In this document: one piece after another, positions 21,121-28,857 of the stretch
Layout of the letters: each line of letters starts with the position of its first letter
Position numbering within the stretch: the first letter of the stretch is position 1
IMG/VR virus record: IMGVR_UViG_3300017917_001996
Location: 1-64,000 of that record
Source: a virus
DNA: 64,000 nt
Direction: 5' to 3' (one strand)
Translations under genes and position numbers: made by a program
The notes under the pieces: model-generated
Told to the model about the DNA's origin: nothing
The model's database searches: none
The model's input: only the letters and a program-made list of their open reading frames with translations

Positions 21121-23316
21121 ATGGCCAGTAGCATTGACAGTTCAAGAATTGACGCGACCTTTCCTCGCGCTGGCCAAAATAATGATAGTCAAGGATTCAG
21201 AGATAACTTTGCTAACATTAAGGCGGCGATCAGCACCACTAATAATGAAATAACTGAACTACAAGAAAAAGCAGTTCTAAAAAGTCCCCTAACTGGCAGT
21301 ACCGGTGTTGACAACAACATGAACTGGCAAGACATAACTCGCCTACAGTTAAAAGCCTTTAGTGAAACGTATGTAGATGTCGGAGTAGTGTCAGACTATT
21401 ATGAAGTAAATTATGTCGATGGCACACTACAGCGTTTAAAACTTACACAGGATTTATTGCTTGATTTTTCGAACTTTCCTCCGGTTGGACAGTTTGGACG
21501 TTTAAAAATTTGGTTTGCCGTAGACAATAAGAACTACAGAGTTATACTCCCAGAATCGGTAATTTACGGAACAAACAATTTACAGATTGTTAACCAAAGA
21601 ATCATTTTCCCTGAAGTTGGCGATTTTTTACTTGAAATAGGATCAGTGGACCATGGCATGACGTTCTGGTTCATTGATTTTGCCAACCTCGGAGGATCAG
21701 GCGGTGGAAGGCTAGGAGCAACTGGTGCCACCGGTCCTATAGGTCCAACTGGTCCACAGGGTCCAACTGGTCAATTTGGCGGCTTAACACTAGCTTATCG
21801 TTACAGAAACATAACTGCTAATGCATGGCCCGGTGATGGTTACATTGCATTTAACGAAGAAAACATTTCTACTGCTACAGAAATGTATGTTAGTGACAAA
21901 GACATTGATGCAAACATTGTTGAGATGTTTTTAAGAACTATCGACGACAGCACAAATCCAATTAAAGGTCACTTTAAGATTACTCGTAAACTAGACGAAA
22001 GCGCCTATGCTGTCTTTACCATAAATGCAATTAACCAAGAGAACTCAAATTACTTTGCTATATCGTGTAGCTATGTAGATGGATACTCTACCATTGACAA
22101 TACCGACGAAGTATTTGTTACTTTTGCTAGAACAGGCGACGTAGGCCCTATAGGGTCAACTGGTGCTACTGGTCCACAAGGTATCCCGGGAACAGCAGTT
22201 TATCGTGGTGCCACCGGAGCAACAGGTCCTCTTGGTGCTACCGGATTGACTGGGCCTGTTGGACCTGTTGGTGCCACTGGCGTACAAGGTATTCCAGGGC
22301 CAATGGGTTTTGAAGGATATACAGGTAGTCGAGGCTTTACAGGTAGCCAAGGTGAAACAGGTTACGTTGGCAGTCAAGGACTAGATGGTGCTGCCGCAGC
22401 AGTTGGATATGTTGGCAGCGAAGGCGCTACAGGACCGTACGGATACACTGGTAGCCAGGGTATCCCCGGAGTTGCTGCATGGCGTGGCGCAACTGGTGCT
22501 ACAGGTATACGCGGTTCAACTGGTCCAATTGGTGCCACTGGCCCACAAGGTGCACCTGGCGGCTATACTGGTAGTCAAGGCGACTTTGGTTATACTGGTA
22601 GCATTGGCACAGGATATACCGGTAGCGTAGGCGAAAGTTCCTTTACATGGGGACCAACACCGCCCGAGGATCCAGCAATAGGTGACCGCTGGTACGATAG
22701 TATTACCGGAGCAGAAGTAGTCTGGACCAGCGACGGGAATACACAACAATGGGTTGAAATTTCAGCATCAGGCTTCTTGGGCAGACCGGGTTATACTGGT
22801 AGTCGTGGTGTATTAGGATTTACAGGTAGTCAAGGCAATACAGGTTTTACTGGCCCAATTGGTTATACTGGTAGCCAAGGCATTCCGGGTCAATATGCTG
22901 CTTTAGGCTATACAGGTAGCCAAGGTAGTTTCCCTAATAGGGTAGTTGTTACCGGTATAACACCTTTATTACCCGCTGACACCAATGATACAATTAACAT
23001 CACCGGTTTCAAAGGCTATATGTTATATAAAGTCACTGTAATTGGTGCACCTGCATGGGTGCAGATCTATAACAACGATTCTAATAGAATTGCCGATGCA
23101 CAAAGGCCAAATTGGACAGCACCTCAACCAAATATAGGCTTAATAACCGAGGTAACAACAACACAAGCAAACCAAACAGTGTCGTTTACACCTGCGCTAT
23201 TTGGTTACAACGATGAAACTCCAGTTACCACTAATATTCCATTGCGTGTAACAAACAGAGGTTCGTCGCCTGCAACTATTACAGTTGCACTAACTTTAGT
23301 TAAAGCAGAAGCATAA
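21121..23316 (+). CDS. Collagen-like tail fibre protein
   Basis: A 731-residue protein. The N-terminal ~200 residues (DATFPRAGQNNDSQGFRDNF, EITELQEKAVLKSPLTG) form a baseplate-attachment domain of a kind seen in marine T4-like phages. Gly-X-Y blocks follow: GATGATGPIGPTGPQG near 200, a globular insert ~220-340, then long collagen-like tracts ~340-520 and 550-610 built of GATGPxG and GYTGSQG units. A short globular domain (TWGPTPPEDPAIGDRWYDSI, near 515) interrupts them, and a C-terminal beta domain ends in ALTLVKAEA. It is a trimeric fibre shaft; alternation of collagen tracts with domains suggests a jointed fibre. Start codon 1 nt after the upstream stop. Confidence 0.82.
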   Translation: MASSIDSSRIDATFPRAGQNNDSQGFRDNFANIKAAISTTNNEITELQEKAVLKSPLTGSTGVDNNMNWQDITRLQLKAFSETYVDVGVVSDYYEVNYVDGTLQRLKLTQDLLLDFSNFPPVGQFGRLKIWFAVDNKNYRVILPESVIYGTNNLQIVNQRIIFPEVGDFLLEIGSVDHGMTFWFIDFANLGGSGGGRLGATGATGPIGPTGPQGPTGQFGGLTLAYRYRNITANAWPGDGYIAFNEENISTATEMYVSDKDIDANIVEMFLRTIDDSTNPIKGHFKITRKLDESAYAVFTINAINQENSNYFAISCSYVDGYSTIDNTDEVFVTFARTGDVGPIGSTGATGPQGIPGTAVYRGATGATGPLGATGLTGPVGPVGATGVQGIPGPMGFEGYTGSRGFTGSQGETGYVGSQGLDGAAAAVGYVGSEGATGPYGYTGSQGIPGVAAWRGATGATGIRGSTGPIGATGPQGAPGGYTGSQGDFGYTGSIGTGYTGSVGESSFTWGPTPPEDPAIGDRWYDSITGAEVVWTSDGNTQQWVEISASGFLGRPGYTGSRGVLGFTGSQGNTGFTGPIGYTGSQGIPGQYAALGYTGSQGSFPNRVVVTGITPLLPADTNDTINITGFKGYMLYKVTVIGAPAWVQIYNNDSNRIADAQRPNWTAPQPNIGLITEVTTTQANQTVSFTPALFGYNDETPVTTNIPLRVTNRGSSPATITVALTLVKAEA

Positions 23317-23328
23317 CCAGGATAACAT

Positions 23329-24435
23329 ATGTCTGTTAATTTTCCAGTAAACCCTCTAATGAATCAAGTCTATACAAACCTTGATAGGTCTTGGACGTGG
23401 AACGGACGGTTCTGGCAAGCTACTAGCACAACAGTTGGATACTCTGGTAGTCAAGGCAATATAGGTTACACAGGCAGCGAGGGTATCCAAGGCAATATAG
23501 GTTATACGGGCAGCGAGGGTATCCAAGGCAATATAGGTTATACGGGCAGTCAAGGTGTAGGTTACACTGGCAGTCGCGGTCCTATAGGATATACAGGTAG
23601 TGCAGTAGATACCAGCGGGTTTATTAAATATGATCCCGACGGCGACGGAATATGTGTATCCTACAGCGATCAGAACCCAACGATTAACGGCATATCATGT
23701 AACGGTGGTTGGATTTTTGGTGCCGATGGCAACTTTAATTCTGGTATGCTCGAAGCCAAGATTATTAATGCTAGAAATGGAAGTATTAACAGTTCTGGTG
23801 GTTATTACGTTGGAACTATAAATCCTTTAGAGGATCCCAATGCAGGAACCTACACTAGTAAACAAGTAATCTCTGCAGATGGATTGATAATGCCATCCGC
23901 TGGCAATGCTGCTACCAATGGAATTAAGTTTCCTAACGATCCTGGCACCGGAACCGGTGACACTGCTTGGATAAGATATTATGCTTTTTCCGGAGAGAAC
24001 ACTAATTTAGAAATTGGTATTTCTGACGACGGTGACGATAGCATTAATTTTGTTACCCCACGTGGTGTAGGAATTAACAGACAAAACCCGTCCGAAGCAT
24101 TGCATGTTACAGGAAATATCTTAGCTACTGGAACTATTAATTCTTCTAGCGATGCTAGACTAAAAACCAATGTAAGAACTATCGACAATCCCTTAAAGAT
24201 AGTTACTAATCTAAGAGGTGTGTTGTACACTACTTTGGACAATAGAGATGGTACCGGTGTTATTGCACAAGAAGTTGAGCAGGTTATGCCATGTCTTGTA
24301 AGCACCGATCGAGACGGAATGAAAAATGTCAGTTACGGAAACTTTGCTGGCATATTGATTGAAAGCATAAAAGAGCTTACTAGCCAAATCGAAGAGCTAC
24401 GGGCCGAAGTAAATCGACTAAAAGGTAATAGTTGA
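23329..24435 (+). CDS. Tail fibre with C-terminal S74 intramolecular chaperone
   Basis: A 368-residue protein. The N-terminus (FPVNPLMNQVYTNLDRSWTW) is followed by GYTGSxG collagen-like repeats (~43-90), a beta domain (~95-265), and a peptidase S74/endosialidase chaperone domain from ~270: SSSDARLKTNVRTIDNPL, GVIAQEVEQVMP and a C-terminal coiled coil (SIKELTSQIEELRAEVNRLK). S74 domains fold trimeric fibres and then cut themselves off, here predicted at or near the Ser before DARLK. It is the last gene of the tail operon, likely the distal receptor-binding fibre. Confidence 0.88.
   Translation: MSVNFPVNPLMNQVYTNLDRSWTWNGRFWQATSTTVGYSGSQGNIGYTGSEGIQGNIGYTGSEGIQGNIGYTGSQGVGYTGSRGPIGYTGSAVDTSGFIKYDPDGDGICVSYSDQNPTINGISCNGGWIFGADGNFNSGMLEAKIINARNGSINSSGGYYVGTINPLEDPNAGTYTSKQVISADGLIMPSAGNAATNGIKFPNDPGTGTGDTAWIRYYAFSGENTNLEIGISDDGDDSINFVTPRGVGINRQNPSEALHVTGNILATGTINSSSDARLKTNVRTIDNPLKIVTNLRGVLYTTLDNRDGTGVIAQEVEQVMPCLVSTDRDGMKNVSYGNFAGILIESIKELTSQIEELRAEVNRLKGNS
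23455..23556 (+). repeat. 36-bp tandem repeat (almost 3 copies) in a fibre gene
   Basis: The unit beginning GGCAATATAGGTTA encodes GNIGYTGSEGIQ. Copies start at 23455, 23491 and 23527; the third diverges at its end. Copies 1 and 2 differ at only a few bases, so the shaft length is probably variable by slippage. Confidence 0.85.
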
Positions 24436-24460
24436 CTTTGCCGTTTTGATCCTCTATAAT
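24432..24460 (+). promoter_or_regulatory. Sigma70 promoter
   Basis: TTGACT, 17 nt, TATAAT, 20 nt before ATG 24480. It starts the 24.5-26.5 kb nucleotide/replication operon. Confidence 0.8.
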
Positions 24461-24479
24461 CCTTGATAAGGAGTTATAC

Positions 24480-24914
24480 ATGCAGATCGATCTAAACAAA
24501 TATCAAGAATTCGTAAAAGTAGTTACTAGCAAGCCAAGTAACGATTTAACCACATTTATGAGCCGCTTAGACGAGCTCGATGGCAATTTTGATTCTGAAA
24601 AGAACGAACACGGACCAGACATTAATGTACCATTGCTATTAACAGCAGCACTAGGATTAGCAGCCGAAACTGGTGAGTTCTGCGAAATCCCAAAGAAGAT
24701 GTTTTTTCAAGGGAAACCTTTGAACAGTGAAAACGTCTTTCATATGAAACGTGAACTCGGTGATGTTATGTGGTACTGGATTAACGCATGTCGTGCATTA
24801 GATCTAGATCCTAACGACGTCATTGCCGAAAATGTTAAAAAACTAGAAGCACGTTACCCAGGCGGTAGCTTTGATCCATATTACAGCGAAAATCGAAAAG
24901 AAGGTGACTTATGA
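24480..24914 (+). CDS. MazG-like nucleotide pyrophosphohydrolase
   Basis: A 144-residue all-alpha NTP pyrophosphatase-like protein. The MazG metal site is visible: AAETGEFCE (Glu near 61, 64) and RELGDVMWYW (Glu near 97, Asp near 100), with the usual HMKRELGD context. Phage MazG proteins hydrolyse dNTPs or (p)ppGpp-like nucleotides and are common in marine phages, where they are thought to adjust host nucleotide pools. Strong AAGGAG site and own promoter. The downstream 49-residue gene overlaps its stop by 4 nt (ATGA). Confidence 0.85.
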   Translation: MQIDLNKYQEFVKVVTSKPSNDLTTFMSRLDELDGNFDSEKNEHGPDINVPLLLTAALGLAAETGEFCEIPKKMFFQGKPLNSENVFHMKRELGDVMWYWINACRALDLDPNDVIAENVKKLEARYPGGSFDPYYSENRKEGDL

Positions 24915-25060
24915 AATTACCATTTATAGGACTAATGGGTGTAGACAGCAACAATGTACTCTACACACCCAGCGGTGAAAGACTGTTTAGAGTACCCGAG
25001 TGGGCTGCTTGGCGTATTCAACACATCCAACACTGGATTGCACAAAAAACCTGGAGGTGA
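24911..25060 (+). CDS. 49-residue phage protein, function unknown
   Basis: A small gene with start ATG 24911 overlapping the MazG stop by 4 nt and stop TGA 25058-25060. The protein begins MKLPFIGLMGVDSNNVLYTP and ends in a Trp/His/Gln helix (WAAWRIQHIQHWIAQKTW). The GGAGGTGA at its end is the ribosome site of the next gene, so the three genes are tightly coupled. No family recognised; the amphipathic Trp-rich C-terminus could bind membrane or protein. Confidence 0.6.
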   Translation: MKLPFIGLMGVDSNNVLYTPSGERLFRVPEWAAWRIQHIQHWIAQKTWR

Positions 25061-25061
25061 T

Positions 25062-25301
25062 ATGCATCCGTTAACACAAGATTTATCTGGACTATCGATG
25101 GAAGAGTTGCAAAACAAATACAACGATCTCTCTAAGAAATATGCACAGGCTTGGCGCATGGGCACTCATAGTGTTCTAGGACAAATGCAAATGGTTATGG
25201 AAGATTATAAACAAGAACTTGCCCGTAGACATCAAGCATTGCTTGACGAAGCTAGCAGTAAAAGTAATAATTTCAAGAATCTAATCGATATTAAAAAATG
25301 A
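25062..25301 (+). CDS. Small helical T4-like phage protein
   Basis: A 79-residue protein starting at ATG 25062 directly behind GGAGGTGA; a longer frame from 24954 overlaps the 49-residue gene and has no ribosome site. The sequence is helical (LSMEELQNKYNDLSKKYAQA, MGTHSVLGQMQMVMEDYKQE), resembling small conserved proteins of T4-like phages. Function unknown. Its end overlaps the next gene by 4 nt. Confidence 0.68.
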   Translation: MHPLTQDLSGLSMEELQNKYNDLSKKYAQAWRMGTHSVLGQMQMVMEDYKQELARRHQALLDEASSKSNNFKNLIDIKK

Positions 25302-25819
25302 AGTATGACCAATTAGGTAGGCCATTTGTTAACGAAGACGAACTTTGTGATATGCTATATCACAATGCAGACCTACCTTTGGATAACTTCCTAGTTGTTG
25401 ATCCGGAACAGTATAATCAAAGCGTTAAGACACTATTTGCTGACTTACCAAGTCTACAAAAATATCAAGAACTTGATGTCGATATCGAAGAATTCGACAA
25501 CCTAAACCAAGACCATTGGTCAATGCCAGAAGAATATAAAAACTTTGATATTGCACAATGGATACTTGATCAATGTAAAACTGAGCACGAGCTACAGCGA
25601 GTTGGTCAAGAGTTATTGCTATTCCAAGAGAAAAATCTATTTTCTCTGCTACAGTACCTTAAATATCTAGTAGACACCATGCGCCAGCACAATATAGTAT
25701 GGGGTGTAGGCCGTGGTAGTAGTGTAGCCAGTTATGTACTATATTTGATTGGTGTGCACCACATTGATTCGATTTATTACGATTTACCCATAGAAGAATT
25801 TTTAAAGGAAACAAAATGA
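25298..25819 (+). CDS. Stand-alone DnaE-like (Pol III alpha) palm fragment
   Basis: A 173-residue protein. Its C-terminal ~45 residues (IVWGVGRGSSVASYVLYLIG, then HHIDSIYYDLPIEEFL) match the conserved start of the bacterial Pol III alpha catalytic core, where G-R-G-S-x-x-x-S-L-V-x-Y-x-L-G-I-x-x-I-D-P-x-x-Y-D-L-x-F-E-R-F is nearly invariant. The protein ends before the region that would hold the polymerase catalytic aspartates, so it cannot be a polymerase. The first ~125 residues are acidic and helical. It overlaps both neighbours by 4 nt in a replication-related operon. Possible roles: nucleotide binding, or a decoy for host replisome assembly (speculation). Confidence 0.6.
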   Translation: MKYDQLGRPFVNEDELCDMLYHNADLPLDNFLVVDPEQYNQSVKTLFADLPSLQKYQELDVDIEEFDNLNQDHWSMPEEYKNFDIAQWILDQCKTEHELQRVGQELLLFQEKNLFSLLQYLKYLVDTMRQHNIVWGVGRGSSVASYVLYLIGVHHIDSIYYDLPIEEFLKETK

Positions 25820-26133
25820 GTAAAGCATATAGAACTGCACGTGGTGTAGTTATTGATATGGACCAACTTCGTCTGAACAACGAAGAATCTATTGCAGTCG
25901 GGAACATGAAAGTCAATGCTCGAGGCGACGAGCTTGGCCCAGGCGGTGAAGTAATTCGCACACGCAACGAAGTTATGAATGATTACTATAACTTAAATAC
26001 TCCCGTAGCAACTTCTGCTCCACGTATCGTTGCCGACGAAACTGAATTAGAACCAAAGCCAGCGCCTGCGCCCGAACCTGGAGCATTGCGTGGTAGCCTA
26101 GCAGATTTAGTTTCTAAAACCGAAAAGAAATAA
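25816..26133 (+). CDS. Conserved T4-like phage protein, function unknown
   Basis: A 105-residue protein. The N-terminal MSKAYRTARGVVIDMDQLRL and IAVGNMKVNARGDELGPGG are conserved-looking and recur (from memory) in T4-like phages; the C-terminal half is Pro/Ala-rich and probably disordered (KPAPAPEPGALRGSL). It overlaps the DnaE-like gene by 4 nt and is 3 nt before the GroES-like gene. No function assigned. Confidence 0.6.
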   Translation: MSKAYRTARGVVIDMDQLRLNNEESIAVGNMKVNARGDELGPGGEVIRTRNEVMNDYYNLNTPVATSAPRIVADETELEPKPAPAPEPGALRGSLADLVSKTEKK

Positions 26134-26136
26134 TAT

Positions 26137-26511
26137 ATGTCAGTACCTGTAAGACACAAAGTTTCAACCCTACGCCCCTTAACTGACACTGTTCTTGTGT
26201 CAGATATGAACTTCAAAGAGCGCTTTACTAGCAGTGGTATTGTACTACTAGGTGACGATGGTAAAACATCGGGTATCAGACCACGTTGGGGACGAGTATT
26301 TGCTATCGGGCCAGAACAAAAAGATGTTCGAGTCGGCGACTGGGTTTTTATAGCACACGGACGTTGGACACGTGGGTTAGAAATCGAAACCGATGAAGGA
26401 CAATTTACTATTCGAAAAGTAGATCCAAACGACATTATGTTAATTTCAGACGAACAGCCAGCCGATGACACAATAAGCACTGCCATCCAAGCCGAGCAAA
26501 AAACCCTTTGA
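26137..26511 (+). CDS. GroES-like co-chaperonin (gp31-like)
   Basis: A 124-residue protein with a GroES beta-barrel: RPLTDTVLVSDMNF near the N-terminus, a mobile-loop segment (KERFTSSGIVLLGDDGKTSG), RPRWGRVFAIGPEQKDVRVGDWVFIAHG and a C-terminal DPNDIMLIS. The S-x-G-I-V-L mobile loop is the GroEL contact. T4 gp31 replaces GroES to fold the large capsid protein; this protein keeps a more GroES-like sequence than gp31. It has a 20-residue C-terminal extension beyond GroES. It ends its operon. Confidence 0.85.
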   Translation: MSVPVRHKVSTLRPLTDTVLVSDMNFKERFTSSGIVLLGDDGKTSGIRPRWGRVFAIGPEQKDVRVGDWVFIAHGRWTRGLEIETDEGQFTIRKVDPNDIMLISDEQPADDTISTAIQAEQKTL

Positions 26512-26537
26512 TCTTTATCTACAATTTGTGTTATCAT
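26508..26537 (+). promoter_or_regulatory. Sigma70 promoter candidate
   Basis: TTGATC, 18 nt, TATCAT, 30 nt before the clamp-loader start. The -35 overlaps the GroES-like gene's stop codon. Confidence 0.5.
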
Positions 26538-26567
26538 ACAGCATAACACTTTCAAGGACACACTCAC

Positions 26568-27503
26568 ATGCTAATGAATCAACTTTGGGTTGAGAAGTAT
26601 CGACCAAGCACTGTTGACGGTTATGTGTTTACAGACGAACACGTACAAGAACAAGTTGAACACTGGATTAAAACAGGAACCGTTCCACATCTATTGCTGC
26701 ACGGACCTGCGGGCACAGGCAAGACCACACTAGCCAAGATTCTAATTAACAACCTAGGTGTTGATGAATCTGATGTTATGTTTGCTAACGGTAGTAAGGA
26801 AGGTCGTCGCATTGAATGGGTTGACCGGCTAATTGGCTTTTGTCAAACTATGCCGTTTGGTCCATTTAAGATTGTCTTAATTGATGAAGCAGACTATTTG
26901 AACAAAGAATCTGTGCAGCCAGCTATGCGTAACTTGATGGAAGAATACGCAGACAATGTTAGGTTTATCTTAACTTGTAACTATGTTAACAAGATCATTC
27001 CACCGCTGAAAAGTCGCTGTCACGAAATCCACATTTCTAAAACAAATCAAACAGAATTCACTGCACGAGCTGCTACAGTACTAGTCGAAGAAGGCATTGA
27101 ATTTGATTTGGACACCCTTGACAGTTATGTTAAAGCAACTTATCCAGATTTGCGTAAGTGCTTGAACTTGCTACAAACAAACAGCGTATCTGGCAAGCTA
27201 AACCAGCCAAGAGAAACTGGTGGTGTTGCTGGCGACTTTAAACTAGATGCCGTTAACTTGTTTAAGTCGGGTCGCTTCCGTCAAGCTCGCGAACTAATTT
27301 GCAATCAAGTTGATCCTGGAGAAATGGACGAAGTATATCGTTGGATGTACGACAATCTAGACTTATGGAGTTCAACGCAAGAAGGCCAAGACGAAGCAAT
27401 CATTATCATACGCCGCGGACTAGTTAATCATTCAATCTGTGCTGATGCAGAAATTAATCTCAGCGCCACAATAACAGAACTCATTTCACTCAATAAGGAA
27501 TAA
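26568..27503 (+). CDS. Clamp-loader AAA+ ATPase (gp44-like)
   Basis: A 311-residue RFC/DnaX-family ATPase. Walker A is GPAGTGKTT (~46-54), Walker B VLIDEADYL (Asp106, Glu107), sensor 1 FILTCNYVNKI, and the SRC arginine finger LKSRCHEIH (~149-154). The N-terminus LWVEKYRPSTVDGYV is the typical RFC-box opening. It would load the gp45-like clamp (53394) onto primer-template for the gp43-like polymerase (50670). T4 gp44 is 319 residues. A separate small subunit (gp62) is not recognisable; the unknown gene 2 nt downstream occupies its usual place. Confidence 0.92.
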   Translation: MLMNQLWVEKYRPSTVDGYVFTDEHVQEQVEHWIKTGTVPHLLLHGPAGTGKTTLAKILINNLGVDESDVMFANGSKEGRRIEWVDRLIGFCQTMPFGPFKIVLIDEADYLNKESVQPAMRNLMEEYADNVRFILTCNYVNKIIPPLKSRCHEIHISKTNQTEFTARAATVLVEEGIEFDLDTLDSYVKATYPDLRKCLNLLQTNSVSGKLNQPRETGGVAGDFKLDAVNLFKSGRFRQARELICNQVDPGEMDEVYRWMYDNLDLWSSTQEGQDEAIIIIRRGLVNHSICADAEINLSATITELISLNKE

Positions 27504-27505
27504 AA

Positions 27506-27919
27506 ATGTCATCAAAAAGTATCTATCTGGTTGCTACCTACTACATGAAACCCCGCAGTCGGGTAAACACACAACTTAAAGGTTGGATGAATGATCAAGA
27601 AAATATTGCCTATGACGAAAAAGTCGACATTACCCGAAATCTTAAAAAGTCAGATCTGAGCACAGCCAAGGTTATTTTAGACCTTAAAAAGAAATCTGTT
27701 GTGCGTAATGGATGGAACAACGATTTAGACTTTGATAAGATCTTTGAATACTTCCACAACGGGTATCCTCAATATACTAATTCTGTCATGGGCGAATTAG
27801 ATCCTGAGTACCTAAAGAAATTTGAAAAGCCGGCTACGGCTAATTCTGAGTTATCTATTTCTGCGCCCGACTCTGAAGTAGTCGAAATAGACACTAGCAC
27901 AGAAGCCAAGGTTCTATAA
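27506..27919 (+). CDS. Unknown protein in the clamp-loader small-subunit position
   Basis: A 137-residue soluble protein (IYLVATYYMKPRSRVNTQLK, NIAYDEKVDITRNLKKSDLS, DFDKIFEYFHNGYPQYTNSV) with an acidic Ser-rich tail. It lies 2 nt after the clamp-loader ATPase. In T4 that place holds gp62, but this protein is shorter (gp62 is 187) and I see no convincing similarity. Either a divergent gp62 or an unrelated conserved phage protein. Confidence 0.55.
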   Translation: MSSKSIYLVATYYMKPRSRVNTQLKGWMNDQENIAYDEKVDITRNLKKSDLSTAKVILDLKKKSVVRNGWNNDLDFDKIFEYFHNGYPQYTNSVMGELDPEYLKKFEKPATANSELSISAPDSEVVEIDTSTEAKVL

Positions 27920-27922
27920 ATA
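27915..27922 (+). promoter_or_regulatory. T4-late-type promoter box TATAAATA
   Basis: An exact TATAAATA ending 4 nt before ATG 27927, overlapping the upstream stop codon; no Shine-Dalgarno is present. Confidence 0.5.
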
Positions 27923-27926
27923 CTGC

Positions 27927-28172
27927 ATGAATCCACTATTTCTTAAGAAACTTGCAGCCAAGAAAAAGCGTGAGCGAGACCCAAACGCTCCGCCTCCTCC
28001 TACACTACTAGGACAGGTTAAAGAGCTTCGTTTAACTCGCGAAGAAACTCAACGTATTAATCTTGAGTTGCAAGTTCTTAGGCAAAGGATTGAGCAGTTA
28101 GAATCAAAAAATAGAAGACTCGAGATGTATATGGATACCGTTCGAGGTTGGGTCAACAAACTGCGAAAATAA
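27927..28172 (+). CDS. Small coiled-coil protein
   Basis: An 81-residue protein with a basic N-terminus (LKKLAAKKKRERDPNAPPPP) and a long coiled coil (LTREETQRINLELQVLRQRI, EQLESKNRRLEMYMDTVRGW). It stands behind an exact TATAAATA box with no ribosome site, unlike its neighbours, so it may be expressed late and from a leaderless message. Function unknown; small coiled-coil proteins of this kind can be structural linkers. Confidence 0.6.
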   Translation: MNPLFLKKLAAKKKRERDPNAPPPPTLLGQVKELRLTREETQRINLELQVLRQRIEQLESKNRRLEMYMDTVRGWVNKLRK

Positions 28173-28175
28173 TTA

Positions 28176-28766
28176 ATGAAAAGCAAAATAATACTTACCG
28201 ATTGTGACGGTGTTATATTAGACTGGGAATATGCGTTCGACATCTGGATGCGACAGCACGGTTTCCGTAAAACCGAAGATGGGCACTTAAAATATAATAT
28301 CGGCCGTCGTTACGGTATCGATGCAGAACAAGGCAAAAAGCTAATTAAAATCTTTAACGAGTCTGCATCAATTGGATTCTTGCCAGCGTTGCGTGATGCA
28401 ATGTATTACGTTAAACGTTTACACGAAGAACACGGTTACGTATTTCATGCAATTACCAGCCTTAGCGAAGACGAAAACGCACAAGAACTGCGCCGCATGA
28501 ATGTCAGAAAACTGTTTGGCAACACAGCCTTTGAAAAGTTTATTATTCTAGACACAGGCGCAGATAAAGATCGGGCACTAAGCTACTACAAGGACACTGG
28601 CTACTATTGGGTCGAGGATAAGATCGATAATGCTTGTGTAGGCCATGAACTAGGCCTGCGTAGTCTGCTCATGGAACACGGTCACAATATGGACTACGAG
28701 CATCCAGAAATTCCCCGTGTAAAAAACTGGGCAGAAATATACAAAATAATTACAGAAAATAACTAA
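28176..28766 (+). CDS. HAD-superfamily phosphatase / 5'-nucleotidase-like
   Basis: A 196-residue HAD-fold protein. Motif I is LTDCDGVILDW (nucleophile Asp9, Asp11), motif II is AITSLSED (~89-96), and motif III/IV is the acidic YYWVEDKIDNACVGHELG (~148-165). A cap helix region (AFDIWMRQHGFRKTEDGHL) lies in between. Family members remove phosphate from nucleotides or nucleic-acid ends; phage relatives are often annotated as 5'(3')-deoxyribonucleotidases. It follows the coiled-coil gene by 3 nt and precedes a strong promoter. Confidence 0.75.
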   Translation: MKSKIILTDCDGVILDWEYAFDIWMRQHGFRKTEDGHLKYNIGRRYGIDAEQGKKLIKIFNESASIGFLPALRDAMYYVKRLHEEHGYVFHAITSLSEDENAQELRRMNVRKLFGNTAFEKFIILDTGADKDRALSYYKDTGYYWVEDKIDNACVGHELGLRSLLMEHGHNMDYEHPEIPRVKNWAEIYKIITENN

Positions 28767-28773
28767 AAACTGG

Positions 28774-28802
28774 TTGACAACCACCTAAAATGGTTGTATA
28801 AT
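28774..28802 (+). promoter_or_regulatory. Perfect-consensus sigma70 promoter
   Basis: TTGACA (28774-28779), exactly 17 nt, TATAAT (28797-28802). Both boxes match the consensus completely, the strongest promoter in the window. The spacer/-35 region also holds an imperfect dyad ACAACCA...TGGTTGT (28777-28797), which could bind a repressor to time this promoter. Confidence 0.92.
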
Positions 28803-28857
28803 TAGTACTGTTTATTAACCCAATCCCGCATTGTGTCGGGTAACGAAAGGAAGCAAA

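Noticed and set aside
22100-23600. CRISPR-like array
   Set aside because: The repeats are coding Gly-X-Y and GYTGSxG units in frame within fibre genes, without unique spacers.
24954-25061. Longer start for the small helical gene at 25062
   Set aside because: It overlaps the 49-residue gene and lacks a ribosome site, whereas ATG 25062 directly follows GGAGGTGA.
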